From Anastatus disparis (Eukaryota > Arthropoda > Insecta > Hymenoptera > Eupelmidae), in NCBI GenBank assembly GCA_017163975.1, contig JAFFSR010000251.1:3658001-3722000 (forward strand): DNA of 64,000 nt, in the 5' to 3' direction. The position numbers and the translations under genes were made by a program. Under the pieces are notes generated by a model. It ran no database searches, was not told the origin of the DNA, and worked only from the letters and a program-made list of their open reading frames with translations. Shown in pieces: positions 11,766 to 23,284 of the stretch. Each line of letters opens with the position of its first letter. Within the stretch, counting starts at the first letter, position 1.

Positions 11766-11957
11766 TTTATATTTTATTAACGTCGCTGTATTTATGCGAT
11801 CATTGCGATGCTAATAAGCGACGAATGTCGTCAGTGTGTTTGTGAAAAAAGCACATGCAAGGTACAGTGGTGCTTGTATCATTCAGCCGAGAACGGGATT
11901 CGAACTCGAGTCCTCAAGATTACAAATCCATCGCTCTTGCCGAGTGAGCCACTGAGA
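11766..11957 (-). mobile_element. tRNA-derived SINE, copy 2
   Basis: This is the best-preserved head of the family. On the minus strand GTGGCTCACTCGGCAAGAGC forms a D-arm with a perfect GCTC/GAGC stem. An anticodon-like loop TTTGTAA follows, then the B box AGTTCGAATCC. The body (ACAAGCACCACTGTAC, CATGTGCTT, TCACAAACACACTGACGAC) and the tail (CATAAATACAGCGACGTTAAT then A-rich) match copies 1 and 3. The open frame that crosses it on the plus strand (11808-12020) is a by-product. Confidence 0.85.
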
Positions 11958-11959
11958 AT

Positions 11960-13139
11960 TCTCATTTATTATTTGAATATTACCATCTTCTTACAGTACA
12001 CGCTATATTGCTGGCTGTAAATTGAATTTTTTATAAAGGAAAAATTGATGTATCTCGATAGAATTTTTGTTCTTCCTTTCAAAAATATTCATCTCATCAA
12101 ATACTTTATCAGATTTGTATACAGATTGTTATCTGAATGTTTTACTAAAATTTAAAAAATTTTTTCCATTTCTGAATCAATTATATTTGGAATAATTTAG
12201 AAAACTTCAAATCTTTTGTGTGATTTTCTTTCATAATTTTTAAATAATGATACTATTATGTTACTTTAAAATACGCACAGCTCTATTAGGTCTCAAATTT
12301 TCCATTTTTTATCTAAAAAAACAAACTTAGCTTTTTATAAAGCTCTTTTGAATGGTGCTTTAAAATTTTAATTGTTTTAAAGGTATAAACTTTTTACTAA
12401 AAATTACAAATTTTACATAAATATTCTACAGAAAGAGTTGAAATTTTTAAGTTTTAAGGAATCATTAATTATTTCATTCAAACAATCTTTAAAAAACTCT
12501 TGACTTTTTCTTAATTTATTAAATTTGAAAAAATCTATGGAAATTCTAGAATATGAACTTAGATTTACAAACTTGGAATATTGATTCAAAGATTCAACAG
12601 GTACATTTATAAATTTATATATCTCAGATTTTATTTATTAATAAATGAAATAACTAAAGTCTTTAGTAATTGATTTAATTTACTTTATAAATAGTGCCAT
12701 GGCATTTAATCTTATATTAATTGAAAATGGAACTTCAGTTATTAGTTTTCAAGTTTTTGTATTATTAATTGTAATTTTCAGGTTAAAAAAAAATTATAAA
12801 TTTATATAATTTACGCCAATAATTAATGATGAAATTAGCCACTTCTTCTTTTTTATTAGCTATTTTTTTTATTTGTTTAGCTTTTTTTCTGTTAATTTGG
12901 CTAACGTAAGAATTCGATTGTTATCAAAGTGATTTAAAACGTAATAATTTTCTCAAACTTTCGTTAAAATGATCATAATTGTTTCTCTCAAATGTCCATC
13001 AAACAAATATTGTTCGAAAAGTTTGTGTATTTTGACCAATAGATGTAAGAGAAAGAGAAAAAGAGAAAGAGTGAGACAGAGAGTTTGTTGAAAACTAGAA
13101 CCTGAATGATATTTACTATATACAGTTCCCTTGATGTAC
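11960..13139. other. A+T-rich stretch, nothing recognised
   Basis: Very A/T-rich with no long frame, no hairpin of note and no G+C island. Confidence 0.6.
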
Positions 13140-13740
13140 AACATTCAAGGGAAATAATTTGTCGAATTGACGCGTAAACAAAGTTGCGTTACTCCCATAC
13201 AGTTTGTATCATCTCAAAGTGCTATATCCGCATTCCCTCGAGGCAACTATTCGTCTATACATTTAAACTTATACCAAGTTCAATGCAACCAAACGATTTA
13301 ACCTTTCTGAAATGTCGGCCATACTCTCCTCTCGGAATTATATATATATAAGAAATGTAGGTAAAGCAATGTTATATGTATATACATACCTACACATGCA
13401 TAGTTGCATGTATACAGTACTAAGAAGAGAGCTTGTTTGAGCTTGCAGCATAGAGGTAAAGCTTGCGTTTACTGTACTGCTTAAGTTGGGGTTAGCCCAT
13501 CTCGACATATTAAACGTCAGGAAAGTTACCGCAAGGGGTAAACGTCGTTTATACATGTTATAAACGCCCACTGGGCGGATGTGCATAGTACCATTCTCTA
13601 GCCAACAGTGTATTTAAGCATCCCCAGCCCCGATGCGTCTTCGGGTATCGTTTGTGAAGTAACGTAATGCATTTGCCGCACGTATATAGCGCCCGATCCA
13701 TTAACTTCAATTACCACTACATCGAGGCTTGTTCGGAAAA
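13140..13740. promoter_or_regulatory. G+C-richer island, possible regulatory element
   Basis: Base composition rises sharply against the flanks and simple repeats are almost absent. No convincing reading frame spans it; the minus-strand frame 13338-13586 has no domain. Complex, non-repetitive sequence inside otherwise degenerate A/T DNA suggests constraint. This is inference and needs cross-species alignment. Confidence 0.3.
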
Positions 13741-14490
13741 AGTTTACGAGTTTTATGCTTGAATTTTTATAAATTCAAGCTTTAGATTTTACTGTAATCA
13801 GCGTGGATTTTATTTTATCTATCTATGTATAAATATTATTTTTCTGCAAAAGTTAAATAAATAATGAATTTTTAAGATTTGAATTTTTTTAAATGTGTTT
13901 ATGCTTTAAATTTTAAATTAATTATTTGCTTAAGATAGTCTATAAATTGTTATCATAAAAAAAATTTCTTTGTATTTTCGAAGAATACTAAAGCCTTACA
14001 AATAATTTTTAAAACAAGTAAAATAATACTTTAGATTTTAAATTATACAAATCTACATAAATGACTTAAAACTTATAATTTGTCAGCTTCGAGTTAATTT
14101 TTGCCACCGCTGTTTTAAGTTTACCGTCTCTTCGGTCAATAATTCCATGTTCAATAATATGCCCGATATGCTTGACATGATTCATTTATAATCATGAGTT
14201 GTTAAGATTCCTTGAGAATAAAGATTCTAATAATAATATAATTTACTGAATATCCACATGAAATTATAACCTAACATTATTATAAAAAAGTAAGAAATAG
14301 ATTACTATTTTTACAATAATTAAAAAAATTTTTAATATTAATTCGAGTAATTTTTTAATCACTAATCAAACTTTTCTAGGTTTTCGTATTCCCTTAAGAC
14401 TATAGTAATGATTTTATGAAATATTCACTTTCTCTCGAATAATATTCCCTTATTATTCTATAAAAAAAAGCTATAAAAAGAAGAAAACCA
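13741..14490. other. A+T-rich stretch, nothing recognised
   Basis: A/T-rich, without notable repeats or frames. Confidence 0.6.
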
Positions 14491-14499
14491 CCCGTAGGC

Positions 14500-14860
14500 C
14501 ATGTGCGTGTATAAGGGTGTGGAAGACTATCCCCAGGAATTCTTAGGAAAGAGAAGAGGCTTCTGCAGCACCTGAGCCAAACGACGACGAAGAGCTTCCT
14601 TCTTCCTGGCCACCTACCAAATTAACTTTTACTACGCCATCTCTTCCCCAATTAATTTAGGAGGCCTGTGCTCCAGCGGTAGCAGTAGCGGCACCAGCCA
14701 CCGCCTAATTGCGCGCATAAATTACAAATGTGCCTGAGATTAGCTGTGATTTTCACCGCTAAGAACGTGCCGTCTCTGGAACGTCTTCTCAAAAGCAAGC
14801 GATCTTTTATCTCCATCTCTCTCTCTCACTTTTCGTCTTGATGTAAGTTTTCTCTTTTAG
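14500..14860. promoter_or_regulatory. G+C-rich island, candidate conserved element or exon
   Basis: This is the most G+C-rich complex sequence in the window. It contains several homeodomain-type cores (ATTAA, TAATTG, AAATTAC, GATTAG) at about 14630-14755, followed by a CT-rich tract. A 37-codon open segment on the plus strand follows TTCTTAG at about 14545-14550 and ends at a TAG near 14660. It contains AAPEPNDDEELPSSWPP. The minus strand is open in the mirrored register, so coding strand is ambiguous. GTAAGT occurs at about 14842. A distal enhancer fits best; a terminal exon is the alternative. I cannot separate these from one sequence. Confidence 0.35.
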
Positions 14861-14869
14861 GCAAGAATT

Positions 14870-16290
14870 GCGATGTGGAACAAAAGAAAAAAAAATTTAA
14901 TGAAAATGAAAGTTAAGGTGCGCTTCCTAAAGTTGTAACTGATTATCGGTGAAAAATCTACCATGACTCTTCTTCTTTTTTTTTGAGCAATTAGTGCGTT
15001 AAATCCAAGTTATTTTTATCTCCGTGTTAATGAAATCAAATTCATTGTTCATTTATTGGTTGCCATAAATGTACGCGAGAATCATAAGTGAAATTTATTG
15101 TTCTATTTTGGATGTACATTGAGATGAAGATGGCAGATAAGCATTGACTTAAATTTAATATTATTATCAGCTAATTAACTTATAATAGCCTTTGATCATT
15201 TTTTATTTAAATATTTTACATTTACTTCTGAAGTTAACAAAGTTAAAAAGATTCGCAATTTCACACTTTTTAAATACAAACCACCTAATTATTAAAACCT
15301 CACCTCTTAATTCATTGACAAAGTATTACACTTTAGCTTCAAGAAAGTTACGTTAATTAATTTTCATAACTTTTCAAAAAAACTTTCAATTTTCAAAACT
15401 CGTTTATTAAGTTGGTGTTTTTTTTTCAAATTTTGCATTTTAATTGCATAAAAAAACTATGAAAAAAAATAATTCAAGCTAATTTGTACGGCGCAACCTC
15501 GTCTGTTATTATTAATTCATACTTGAAAACGAGCGTCAACTTACATAAATAATAGTTAAATATTATTTAGTATGCAGTGTCGCGACTTTATAGGATGATG
15601 ATGATTTCGTTCACGCATCAACATTTTGACGACTTGAAGAAGTTCGATTTAATGTATCGTACTTTGCGTGACTGAAATATCAAAGTCTCGTCTAGTCTCA
15701 ACGTGGTATACAAATGCATTTTACCTAAAAAATCAGCTCTATCGTTTACACGAATATACGAAAAATTAAAAACACGATTAATTAACATTTATAAATAACT
15801 CGAGTAAGATAAATGTATATTAAAGCTAAAGAAAATTTCTTTTAACTTTTAAAATTTAATCCATTAAAATCGTGTAAATTCTAAAATAACATTAAGAGTT
15901 AACACAAATAAGACGCGAAACGAGACAAAGAAAACTTAGCCAAGTAAATTCGAGAGATTTTGGTTACTCTTAAAAATAACTAACGAGCCACAATAATAAA
16001 TTGTATTAAAAAATAAAAAAATTTAAAAAAGAAAACAAAAGGACAGAGACGAATGTATTGTATGAGTTAAAAGTTGAGAGGGTGTTAACGAGAGAGTGAA
16101 TTTCTAGCTTGTTTCATCGCTCTGTAATATTTCATCGTACAAAAAACCTACACACACGCTTATATACACGTACATACAGTTATATGGGAGTGTCCAGTTC
16201 GCGTGCGAAAAAGCTTTCGGACGTATATGGATACAAGAATGACTATAGGCTCCTTTCTTTTTTACTTTTCTTACTATCTTGATTCTTTTA

Positions 16291-16329
<39 letters not shown>

Positions 16330-16940
16330 TTTTTTTTTATATTATTTATTTCAATCTTTCTTTTGGTCGCTTAATACGACGAAACGACATCGCGTTCCCT
16401 TTCACGCGTTTCTTCATTAATCACCTGGCCGTACGTCAACGCTTAGAAAAAAACATACTGTGGGTGGAACAAACTTGAATTTAAGCCCTTCTTCCTTTTT
16501 TTTATCTCTCGATGCGAAGCAGCATACACTTTTTCTTTTTTTCTTCTCGTGTTAAAATGGTACTTATATTAGGATTAATTATTAGTACCTTATGTTATTA
16601 TCAAAAAAATTTTTTCATTTATAATACAATATGCCATTTTAATAAATATATAGTTAAGAAATTTTTTTTTGATCGTTCAGGATTACTGTTGAACGATAGA
16701 TAAGTAACGATGAGAAAAAAAATTGAATTTAATTATTTTATTTTTAATTTTAATCATTATTCCAGTCAGTAAATTTCAATATTTATTTATACCATCTTAT
16801 CAATGCTGTCTACAGTTTAACTTAATTTAAAAGTTATATTTATTCTCTTCCAATGAAGAAGCTCAAACAATGAAATTCATTTATTCTATAAACAGTTAAA
16901 AAATTACTATACATGACAATAGTTAAATATTTTAAAAAAA
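14870..16940. other. non-coding stretch
   Basis: A/T-rich, with a G+C-richer patch at 16060-16470 that includes a (TA)n run (about 16297-16328). Open frames at 16203-16478, 16512-16703 and 16913-17098 are T-rich read-through or overlap the fold-back element. No gene is supported. Confidence 0.55.
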
Positions 16941-16941
16941 T

Positions 16942-17135
16942 AATTTTACGTTCTTCTAACCTCAAAATCGCAACTTCTTTTCTCATTTTCGGCTCTCAGA
17001 ACGTAAAATTCATTACGTTACTTGGACAAAAAGGCTTTTTAACAAAACTCGTTACAAACCTCGCCTTCGGCTCGGCTTGTAATCTTCTCGTTTCGTAAAA
17101 AAAGCCTATCTGTCCACGGAACGTAATGTACTATT
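16942..17135 (+). mobile_element. fold-back MITE-like element, copy A
   Basis: This is a 194-bp unit made of two adjacent hairpins. The first is bounded by ATTTTACGTTCT and AGAACGTAAAAT, perfect 12-bp inverted repeats. The second spans about 115 bp from ATTACGTTACTTGGACAAAAAGG to its imperfect complement ending TGTCCACGGAACGTAAT, and the CCTTCGGCTCGG apex is G+C-rich. An equally long copy lies at 55709-55902 in reverse orientation. Two copies of identical length with conserved hairpins indicate a non-autonomous DNA transposon. The transposase family is unknown. Confidence 0.8.
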
Positions 17136-17885
17136 CCTTCATACCCGTGCCGGAACTTCGCCTAAAAGTGCCTCTCGTGCGGCAGGGAACGGGCAAATTA
17201 CATTCACGTTTTTCTTTACAGTCGCATGCTCAGAAGCTACTGCGCACCTTCATACTATAGCAGTTTCGGTCGCTTCACTGTCTGCTGTATGTGTTCCGAG
17301 TATATCTATATATACACCACATGTCTAACCTTTGTTATTATACATCTAACATTGTTAGACTTATGAATGTTAAAATTATGAAATACACACACATGATAAT
17401 TACACGCGTTCTTTTTTCATATGAATTATGATTTGAATATTTACTATGTATCCTATGTTAGCAGCTATAAGATACACATGTTCGGTTTTCTCACATTTCT
17501 TACGTACATACACAACATTTTTTTAACCCAAATTATTTTTTCACGACACTTACAACACGTTTTTAGACACTTCAGAAATTAAAACACAAATAAAATTCTT
17601 AAATATTCATGTTCTTACATGTATTTTTTTGTTTCATTACACATTTTATTTATTTGAAATATTAAATAAAACGAATTATTTATTTTCGATTCTTTCTTTC
17701 TTTCTGTCTTTCTCTCTCTCTTTCACGCTCTCAACATATGCTATAGTTGCTTACGCATGCGTGCTACAACAAACTAAAGCATCAAATGACTTTTCACTCA
17801 AAGTCGTTTTCGATGTATTTTTTTACTTAAAAATGGATTTTTATCTTTTTGGGATGGCGAAGTTCCGGCCGGGCATGAAGGAAAA
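17133..17885. repeat. 30-bp inverted repeat pair enclosing ~690 bp
   Basis: Positions 17133-17162 (ATTCCTTCATACCCGTGCCG onward) pair with 17856-17885 (GGCGAAGTTCCGGC onward) with few mismatches. The left arm abuts fold-back copy A and the right arm abuts the hairpin at 17889-18014. The whole 16942-18014 block may therefore be one composite element of about 1.07 kb, or a nest of several insertions. The enclosed DNA has no recognised gene; the frame at 17629-17949 is not convincing. Confidence 0.65.
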
Positions 17886-17888
17886 TCG

Positions 17889-18014
17889 TATACGCTCCTC
17901 GGCACGAAAAAGGCTCATCATATGCGCGTGTTTTGCTTTGCTCGGCTGACGCCTCGCAAAGCAAACTTACACGCGCATGTAATGAGCCTGTTCCGTACCT
18001 CGGAACGTAATATA
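17889..18014. repeat. ~125-bp imperfect palindrome
   Basis: Arms contain AGGCTCATCATATGCGCGTGT on the left and ACACGCGCATGTAATGAGCCT on the right, plus GCTTTGC and GCAAAGC near the apex. The right end (CGGAACGTAATATACTATT) nearly matches the right end of copy A (CGGAACGTAATGTACTATT), so the two hairpins are probably related. Strong cruciform potential. Confidence 0.7.
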
Positions 18015-18019
18015 CTATT

Positions 18020-19395
18020 GTATTATTTATTTATTGACGTTATTTGTGTTTGAAAAAATAAAGATATCGATTAGGTTAATTATTTATGTATCTATCTTAA
18101 ATTTTAAAGTGATGCATTGAATTCTTACGTATAACAAGTTTTTTCTTATTAAGATAAATTTAAAAAAAAAGTCGAAACAATTTATTTTAATTTTTAAATT
18201 TTACGTGTTTTGCATAAGTAAATTGAAAAAAATACATTTTAATGCAATAAGAAATAAGCTTAAAATTTAATAAAACTTTTTAATACTTTTTTCGTGGGAC
18301 AACGTTAATTTCAAAATTTTTCTATTATCTTCCTATATTTTTTCGTTGCACGTGAGACGTAAATTCCCTCGTGAATGATTTCGTTCGATTTCTCAGCATT
18401 CAATAGTTTTCAGTTTGTAACACCAATCACTAGGGGATATCAAGAACTCGGCCAAAGTCAACCTTTTCCCCTATCTTTATCAATGCCAATATTTCTATAG
18501 CTTTTGGATAGACAATAAAGAGACGAACGATCGTTCGGTTTGTATTTTCGTTATTACTTTGATTATCCTTGACATTTAATATGAAAATTTCCAAATTCTC
18601 TTTTTTCGAACCATTTAACCTTCTCGCGCCATTGACGTCCAAGGTAATTTCACATGAAGGTTTGTCTATCTTTCAAAGCCGCAAGGAGCTTAAAAACTTT
18701 TTTTAATTTTATGCTCCGATTAACTGCTACATTTTTAATTTGAAAATGATATTTATAATTTATATCTTATCGAAAATTAAGAAAATTTAAATATAGATTA
18801 TAAAAAAATGTGATTTTTTAAAACTTTTTAATCAGTAAAATTTTAATAGGAATAGAAATTTTTTTTTGTGATTAATGCATCAGATTCTAGTTAATTTAAA
18901 AATTGATGAATCAGTTTCTTGTAATAAGAAAAAATAAATATTATGACCGTATTGATAATAATCATAGTTCATCATATTTTATTTCTACATACTTAATTAT
19001 TACTAGCAATAAAAAATAATTTTTATTTATACGATATAAACTTTGAACGAGGATGAACTAGTTTTTATTTCAGAGAATCTCATTTGTAAAAAAAGAAATA
19101 TTTTTTCATTCAACAGTTTTTTTATCCACACAAATTTTTTTTAACAGACTTTTATGAAAATGTTTTTGATAAATTCAGCTCAATTTCAACATCTTTCAAC
19201 GAAAGATTGCATGTATATCTTGCACATGCAATCTCACAATTGATCACATTTTTGCTATTAATGTCAAACTTTTTTTATTTCTTTATCATTATTAACTTTT
19301 TTCTGTCCTTTTTTTGAGTATGCAATTAAACAATAATAAAATAATTATTTCTATGATAATCATAAGAATTTCATAACATACAGTATTAAGTATAT
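18020..19395. other. A+T-rich stretch, nothing recognised
   Basis: A/T-rich. A minus-strand frame at 18430-18642 shows no known motif. No repeats or signals are evident. Confidence 0.55.
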
Positions 19396-19403
19396 TTAAA
19401 GTA

Positions 19404-19673
19404 AAGACCCCAAAACGCGATCAGTACACTTAATACGAGATAAAAGTAAATAAGTTTATTGAAAAAATAATTTTTGGTATCTGAAAAAATGGTTTTTTAA
19501 AAATCCTTTCACATTAAATTTTCGTATACAAAGAATTTATTTTCGTATTCATTTTAAAGCTAAGATCATTCTTTATAATAATAAAAAAGAATTAAATCTA
19601 TGTAATCATATTTCTGTTATTTTCATTAAATTTAACTTCATTTTCTCGAAGAGTGATCACATTTTGGGGTCTT
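19404..19673. mobile_element. TA-flanked MITE, 270 bp
   Basis: The left end TA|AAGACCCCAAAACGCGATC and the right end GATCACATTTTGGGGTCTT|TA are inverted repeats. The flanking TA on both sides fits a Tc1/mariner-type target duplication. Similarity also continues outside (TATTTAAAG against TATTTAGAG reversed), so the true inverted repeat may be longer. There is no internal coding sequence. Confidence 0.65.
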
Positions 19674-19739
19674 TATCTTACTCTAAATACATGACTTACG
19701 TATCTCGATTTCAAAATTTACTTAAAACAAAGACAAGTA

Positions 19740-20370
19740 TCTCTCGATAAACGATCTCTCTATATTCTCTCTCTCTTTCATTCACCAGCAGCCCAGACAC
19801 ATTGGATTTCTGGGAATCTCTTACAACTTTAACCGCTCAGACGTGTCTGCTTGTATATACAGTAATACTCTCTTTATCCTTTTCTCTCTCCCTTTTTCTC
19901 AAAGCTTTTTATAAAGAGAAATGGGAATAAAGTAAAAGGACTTTGTATGAACTTGGTCAAGTAAAGCGTGGATTTTCGCGCGAGCGTAGACATGCAGTCA
20001 GACAGTTATATGTTTATTTTTTTCACTCATACTTATTTATAGCATATGGATATCGCATGCACACGTACATACGAACATACACAAGTAGAATGACTCTTTT
20101 GCCGCGGCGCCAACTGATGGACCCCCTTGATGTTGGATCTTTCTTTCTTTCTTTCTACTTCTTTTTTTTTATCATATTTTTTTGTACTTTAAAGAAAAAG
20201 TTTTGGCGCTTACCCAAATCCCCGAGTGTACTCTTGCTTTATTCTATATATGACGTCGATTTCTTTACTGTTTCATCATGTTTCTTTCGTTTTATTTTCT
20301 TTCATTTTTATTGGCGTTAGCGTGCTACCTTCTTTTACTATAATTTTTTTCTTCTTTTTTTTTTCATTTT
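19740..20370. other. G+C-richer island with pyrimidine tracts
   Basis: Composition rises, with CT tracts (19755-19790, 19865-19900) and a short G+C-rich core GCCGCGGCGCC near 20103. A long T/C-rich stretch (20335-20370) leads into the candidate exon at 20375. The frames at 19943-20320 and 20226-20426 owe their length to T-rich read-through. Confidence 0.4.
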
Positions 20371-20374
20371 CAAG

Positions 20375-20428
20375 ACCTCATTATCCTGTCGCGTCCCTCA
20401 GTCCGAAACTTATGTTTTCTTTATGAAG
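20375..20428 (+). CDS. candidate 54-nt internal exon
   Basis: The acceptor is excellent: an almost unbroken pyrimidine tract of about 30 bases ends in CAAG at 20371-20374. The donor GAAG|GTGAGT begins at 20429. The 54 bases are a multiple of three and complex in sequence. Phase 0 gives TSLSCRVPQSETYVFFMK, and the phase matching the alternative reading of 10306-10362 gives LIILSRPSVRNLCFLYE. I do not recognise either peptide. A CAG at 20399-20401 is an alternative acceptor. Of the tiny exon candidates in the window, this one has the strongest pair of consensus signals around complex sequence. Confidence 0.3.
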
Positions 20429-20429
20429 G

Positions 20430-21440
20430 TGAGTGCAACGTACTTTTACTTTAGATTTCACGAGTAAAAAAGTTTCTCTCATTTGATATTGATTGAAAAA
20501 ATTGGCTGGCTAGTATTTCCCTCTTCTTCTTCTTCTTTTTGTCACAAACCGTCTACCTTGTTAAGTATTTAAATTTTATGTATGAACGATCTCTTAATTA
20601 ATTTTACGTTATAGACTTTCCTTTAATTGTATTGTAGCTCGAACGTTTCATTCAATTTATAATTATTTTGAAAGAAAAATCTCAAATCAAGTGATATTTT
20701 TATAAAAGTATTAAAATAAAAATTTATGCATTTGTTTTTAACGTTAAATATACCATATTAGCTGGTATAATTTAAAATTTACATAGCTTCTATTTTTTTT
20801 ATTAGAGTTACTCTCGAAAAGAATAAACATTATCAATTATCAAAACTGTAATAAACACTTGTGTATAAAAAAGGGGATGAAAACCATTAAACTCTTCATA
20901 ATCTAAAATAAAACCTCGTTAAAGCCATAACTTTTCATTTAATTCATAACGATGCGACCGGAAAAATATATTTATATATGCATAAAAGCTCCAGGACTTA
21001 CATACATGAATATTTCCTAAAACCAGAATGTAATATATACTTTTTTTATCGCTCACACTAGCCGTACACATGAAATATATGCATGTATGTGTGTGTGTTT
21101 GTGTATACACAAAAGTTTTTTTCACAATTATATACGTGAATTTTGCACCGGTCATACTTTAACCAAACAATTCCCAATTGGCTTGTCAAAAGTTCTGCCA
21201 AAAATTGCCAGTGATTTATAGCGCGTGGAATGCAGCGACGCTCGATTTATTGCTCCTGACGGACAAAAGTCCCGTGTGAGCTTGCAACCCTCCCCCTCAA
21301 AATGCAAGCTAACCGAACGAATGAACGAACTAACAGAAAACTCAAGTATTTTAAAGCTCGAAACTATCATTAATATACACATCCGCAAGCTTTGTACGAA
21401 TATATATACGATGGAGTGCATGCTGTGTGAAAGAGAGATT
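20430..21440. other. non-coding stretch with a G+C-richer patch
   Basis: Mostly A/T-rich. About 21160-21420 is complex and G+C-richer, with Hox-like TTTAT cores (GATTTATAG, CGATTTATT) near 21210-21250. Overlapping frames on both strands there (21152-21421 minus, 21225-21479 plus) have no recognised domain, so regulatory DNA is at least as likely as coding. Confidence 0.4.
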
Positions 21441-21446
21441 TTTTTA

Positions 21447-21729
21447 CACGGAGAAAAATTCTACAGGAAAAATTACTAATTTTGCAGGAACAATTATTAT
21501 GTGACTTTATAACTGTGGGATATACTACACTTTGTTAAAAAATGACTATTTATGTAGTAAAAATCAAAATATGCACAGGAAATTTTACTTGATGTATATA
21601 GAATGTTTACTATATATATAGAAATTTTTACTACATAAATAATAATTTTTACTAAAAATCAAGTATGTCAAGTACGATTATCACGTGATACCGTATATAA
21701 TAATTTTTACGACAGAATTTTTCTCCTTG
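21447..21729. mobile_element. TA-flanked MITE, 283 bp (CACGGAGAAAAATTCT ends)
   Basis: Left end TA|CACGGAGAAAAATTCT and right end AGAATTTTTCTCCTTG|TA match with one difference, and weaker pairing continues inward. A second internal inverted pair (ACTATTTATGTAGTAAAAAT and ATTTTTACTACATAAATAAT) lies inside. TA on both sides indicates a Tc1/mariner-type non-autonomous element. No transposase is present. Confidence 0.75.
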
Positions 21730-21734
21730 TATGC

Positions 21735-23050
21735 TTGTTCTAGTTGCGTTTCAAAATCTGTTTGATGTTAACGTGTTAATGACTGGTATTATTGTACTGT
21801 ATATACTAACTTGATTCTAATAATTAGAAAATTTTGAAAATTTAACCCTGAGGAAAAGTGTGAACATTTTTTTAAACTTACTAATTTTATACGATGAAAC
21901 CTTATTGTTCAATTGAAAAAAATTTTTTTCATATAGAAGTTTAATAGTTTTATGAATTTTTTACAAATTTACATTGTTAAAATAATTACAATTTTAATTA
22001 ATTTTATATAAATATTATGAAAATTGTTAAAATTTTATTAGCACTATTCTTCATTAGACAATTCCTTTATCCATAGCAAAAATAAAAAAAAGGAGATGAA
22101 AAATGATCTTTTCAATTACCCGCTGTATAAGTGTTTCTCAAGGAAACATTAGAGCTTGATACACGGGGCGCTTTAATACCCGCCGGCTATATCTTTTTAT
22201 AAAACCTTTGCTTTTCCAACAGTAGTACAGCAATAGTACTAGCATTTACCCAGACACCCTCGACATCATCTCCGGCTCATAAGTTGCCATAAAAGCCTTT
22301 CTACAGTATAAAAGTGAGAGATAGAGAAAATTTTGTGTATACGAGCCCAAAAACGGCTTTTAATAAAGATTATAGAATCAGTCGCTGTGATTTACCGAGA
22401 TTAAAGGCAAACCTTTACACAATTACGAGTAAGGCTCATCCATATAGAATTTCAACGTTATAACGCGTTTCCTAGCAAGCTCGCCATATACATATATATA
22501 TACAGAGATGCACACACCTTATAAACGACGTTATACTGATGCTCAGCTTGTGTAACTAATGGTTTCCTAACATGCGTCCTATTTCTATATATATATAACA
22601 TGCAGCGTACGCTTCTACGCTAATTTATGTATTCGCAGAGTATTACGTGGAATATTGGCGGAGATTAAGGTCCATAATATGAAGGAATTCCAAAATCTTC
22701 CATGTTATAGGGAATCTGTGTTGTGGTATCATTCGTTAGACTATTAATTCGTATGGAATGTTTTTCGTATTATCCCAGTGAAATTTAACGAATCGACAAA
22801 CTCATCAAATAAGGTCCGGTGATTTTGAAATATTTTATGCGAATTAGTGCACGTTGAGTATACATTGTGTGCAAGATTACTGTTGAAAGCTTATGCTTTG
22901 GGTAAAGTAAATCGATTATTTGAAGTTTATGAAAAGAAAAATTGAGCTTTAAGGTTATTCTTATATATTAACAATTATCTTTTTTTATTTTGTAAAACTA
23001 GATTTTACAATTTCAGAAATCTAGTAATCTAATAAGTTTTTGAATTATGA
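21735..23050. other. non-coding stretch with a G+C-richer patch
   Basis: A/T-rich from 21735 to 22100; complex, G+C-richer DNA from 22110 to about 22760 with short TA runs. No open frame of interest. Confidence 0.5.
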
Positions 23051-23056
23051 AAAGTA

Positions 23057-23280
23057 CACAGAGAAAAATGTATTAAAAATTACAATAGTTTAAAGTTGCC
23101 ATAAACTGCCGTTACAGCCAAATATTACTATAATTTATGATAATTACAAGAAATATAATGAAGACTTTTATATTTTTAGTAAATTTTACCGTAAGCTGTG
23201 ATAATTTTTTGCTATAATGGCAGTCTGCGACAACTTTACTTTGAACTATTAAAATTTTTACTAAAACATTTTTTTCCATA
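23057..23280. mobile_element. TA-flanked MITE, ~224 bp, related ends
   Basis: The left end TA|CACAGAGAAAAATGTATT and the right end, reversed (TATGGAAAAAAATGTTTTA), form imperfect inverted repeats. The repeats continue inward through CAATAGTTTAAAGTTG and AAACTGCC. The terminal CAC(A/G)GAGAAAAAT motif is shared with the element at 21447, so both probably used the same or related transposases. Confidence 0.65.
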
Positions 23281-23284
23281 TAGT

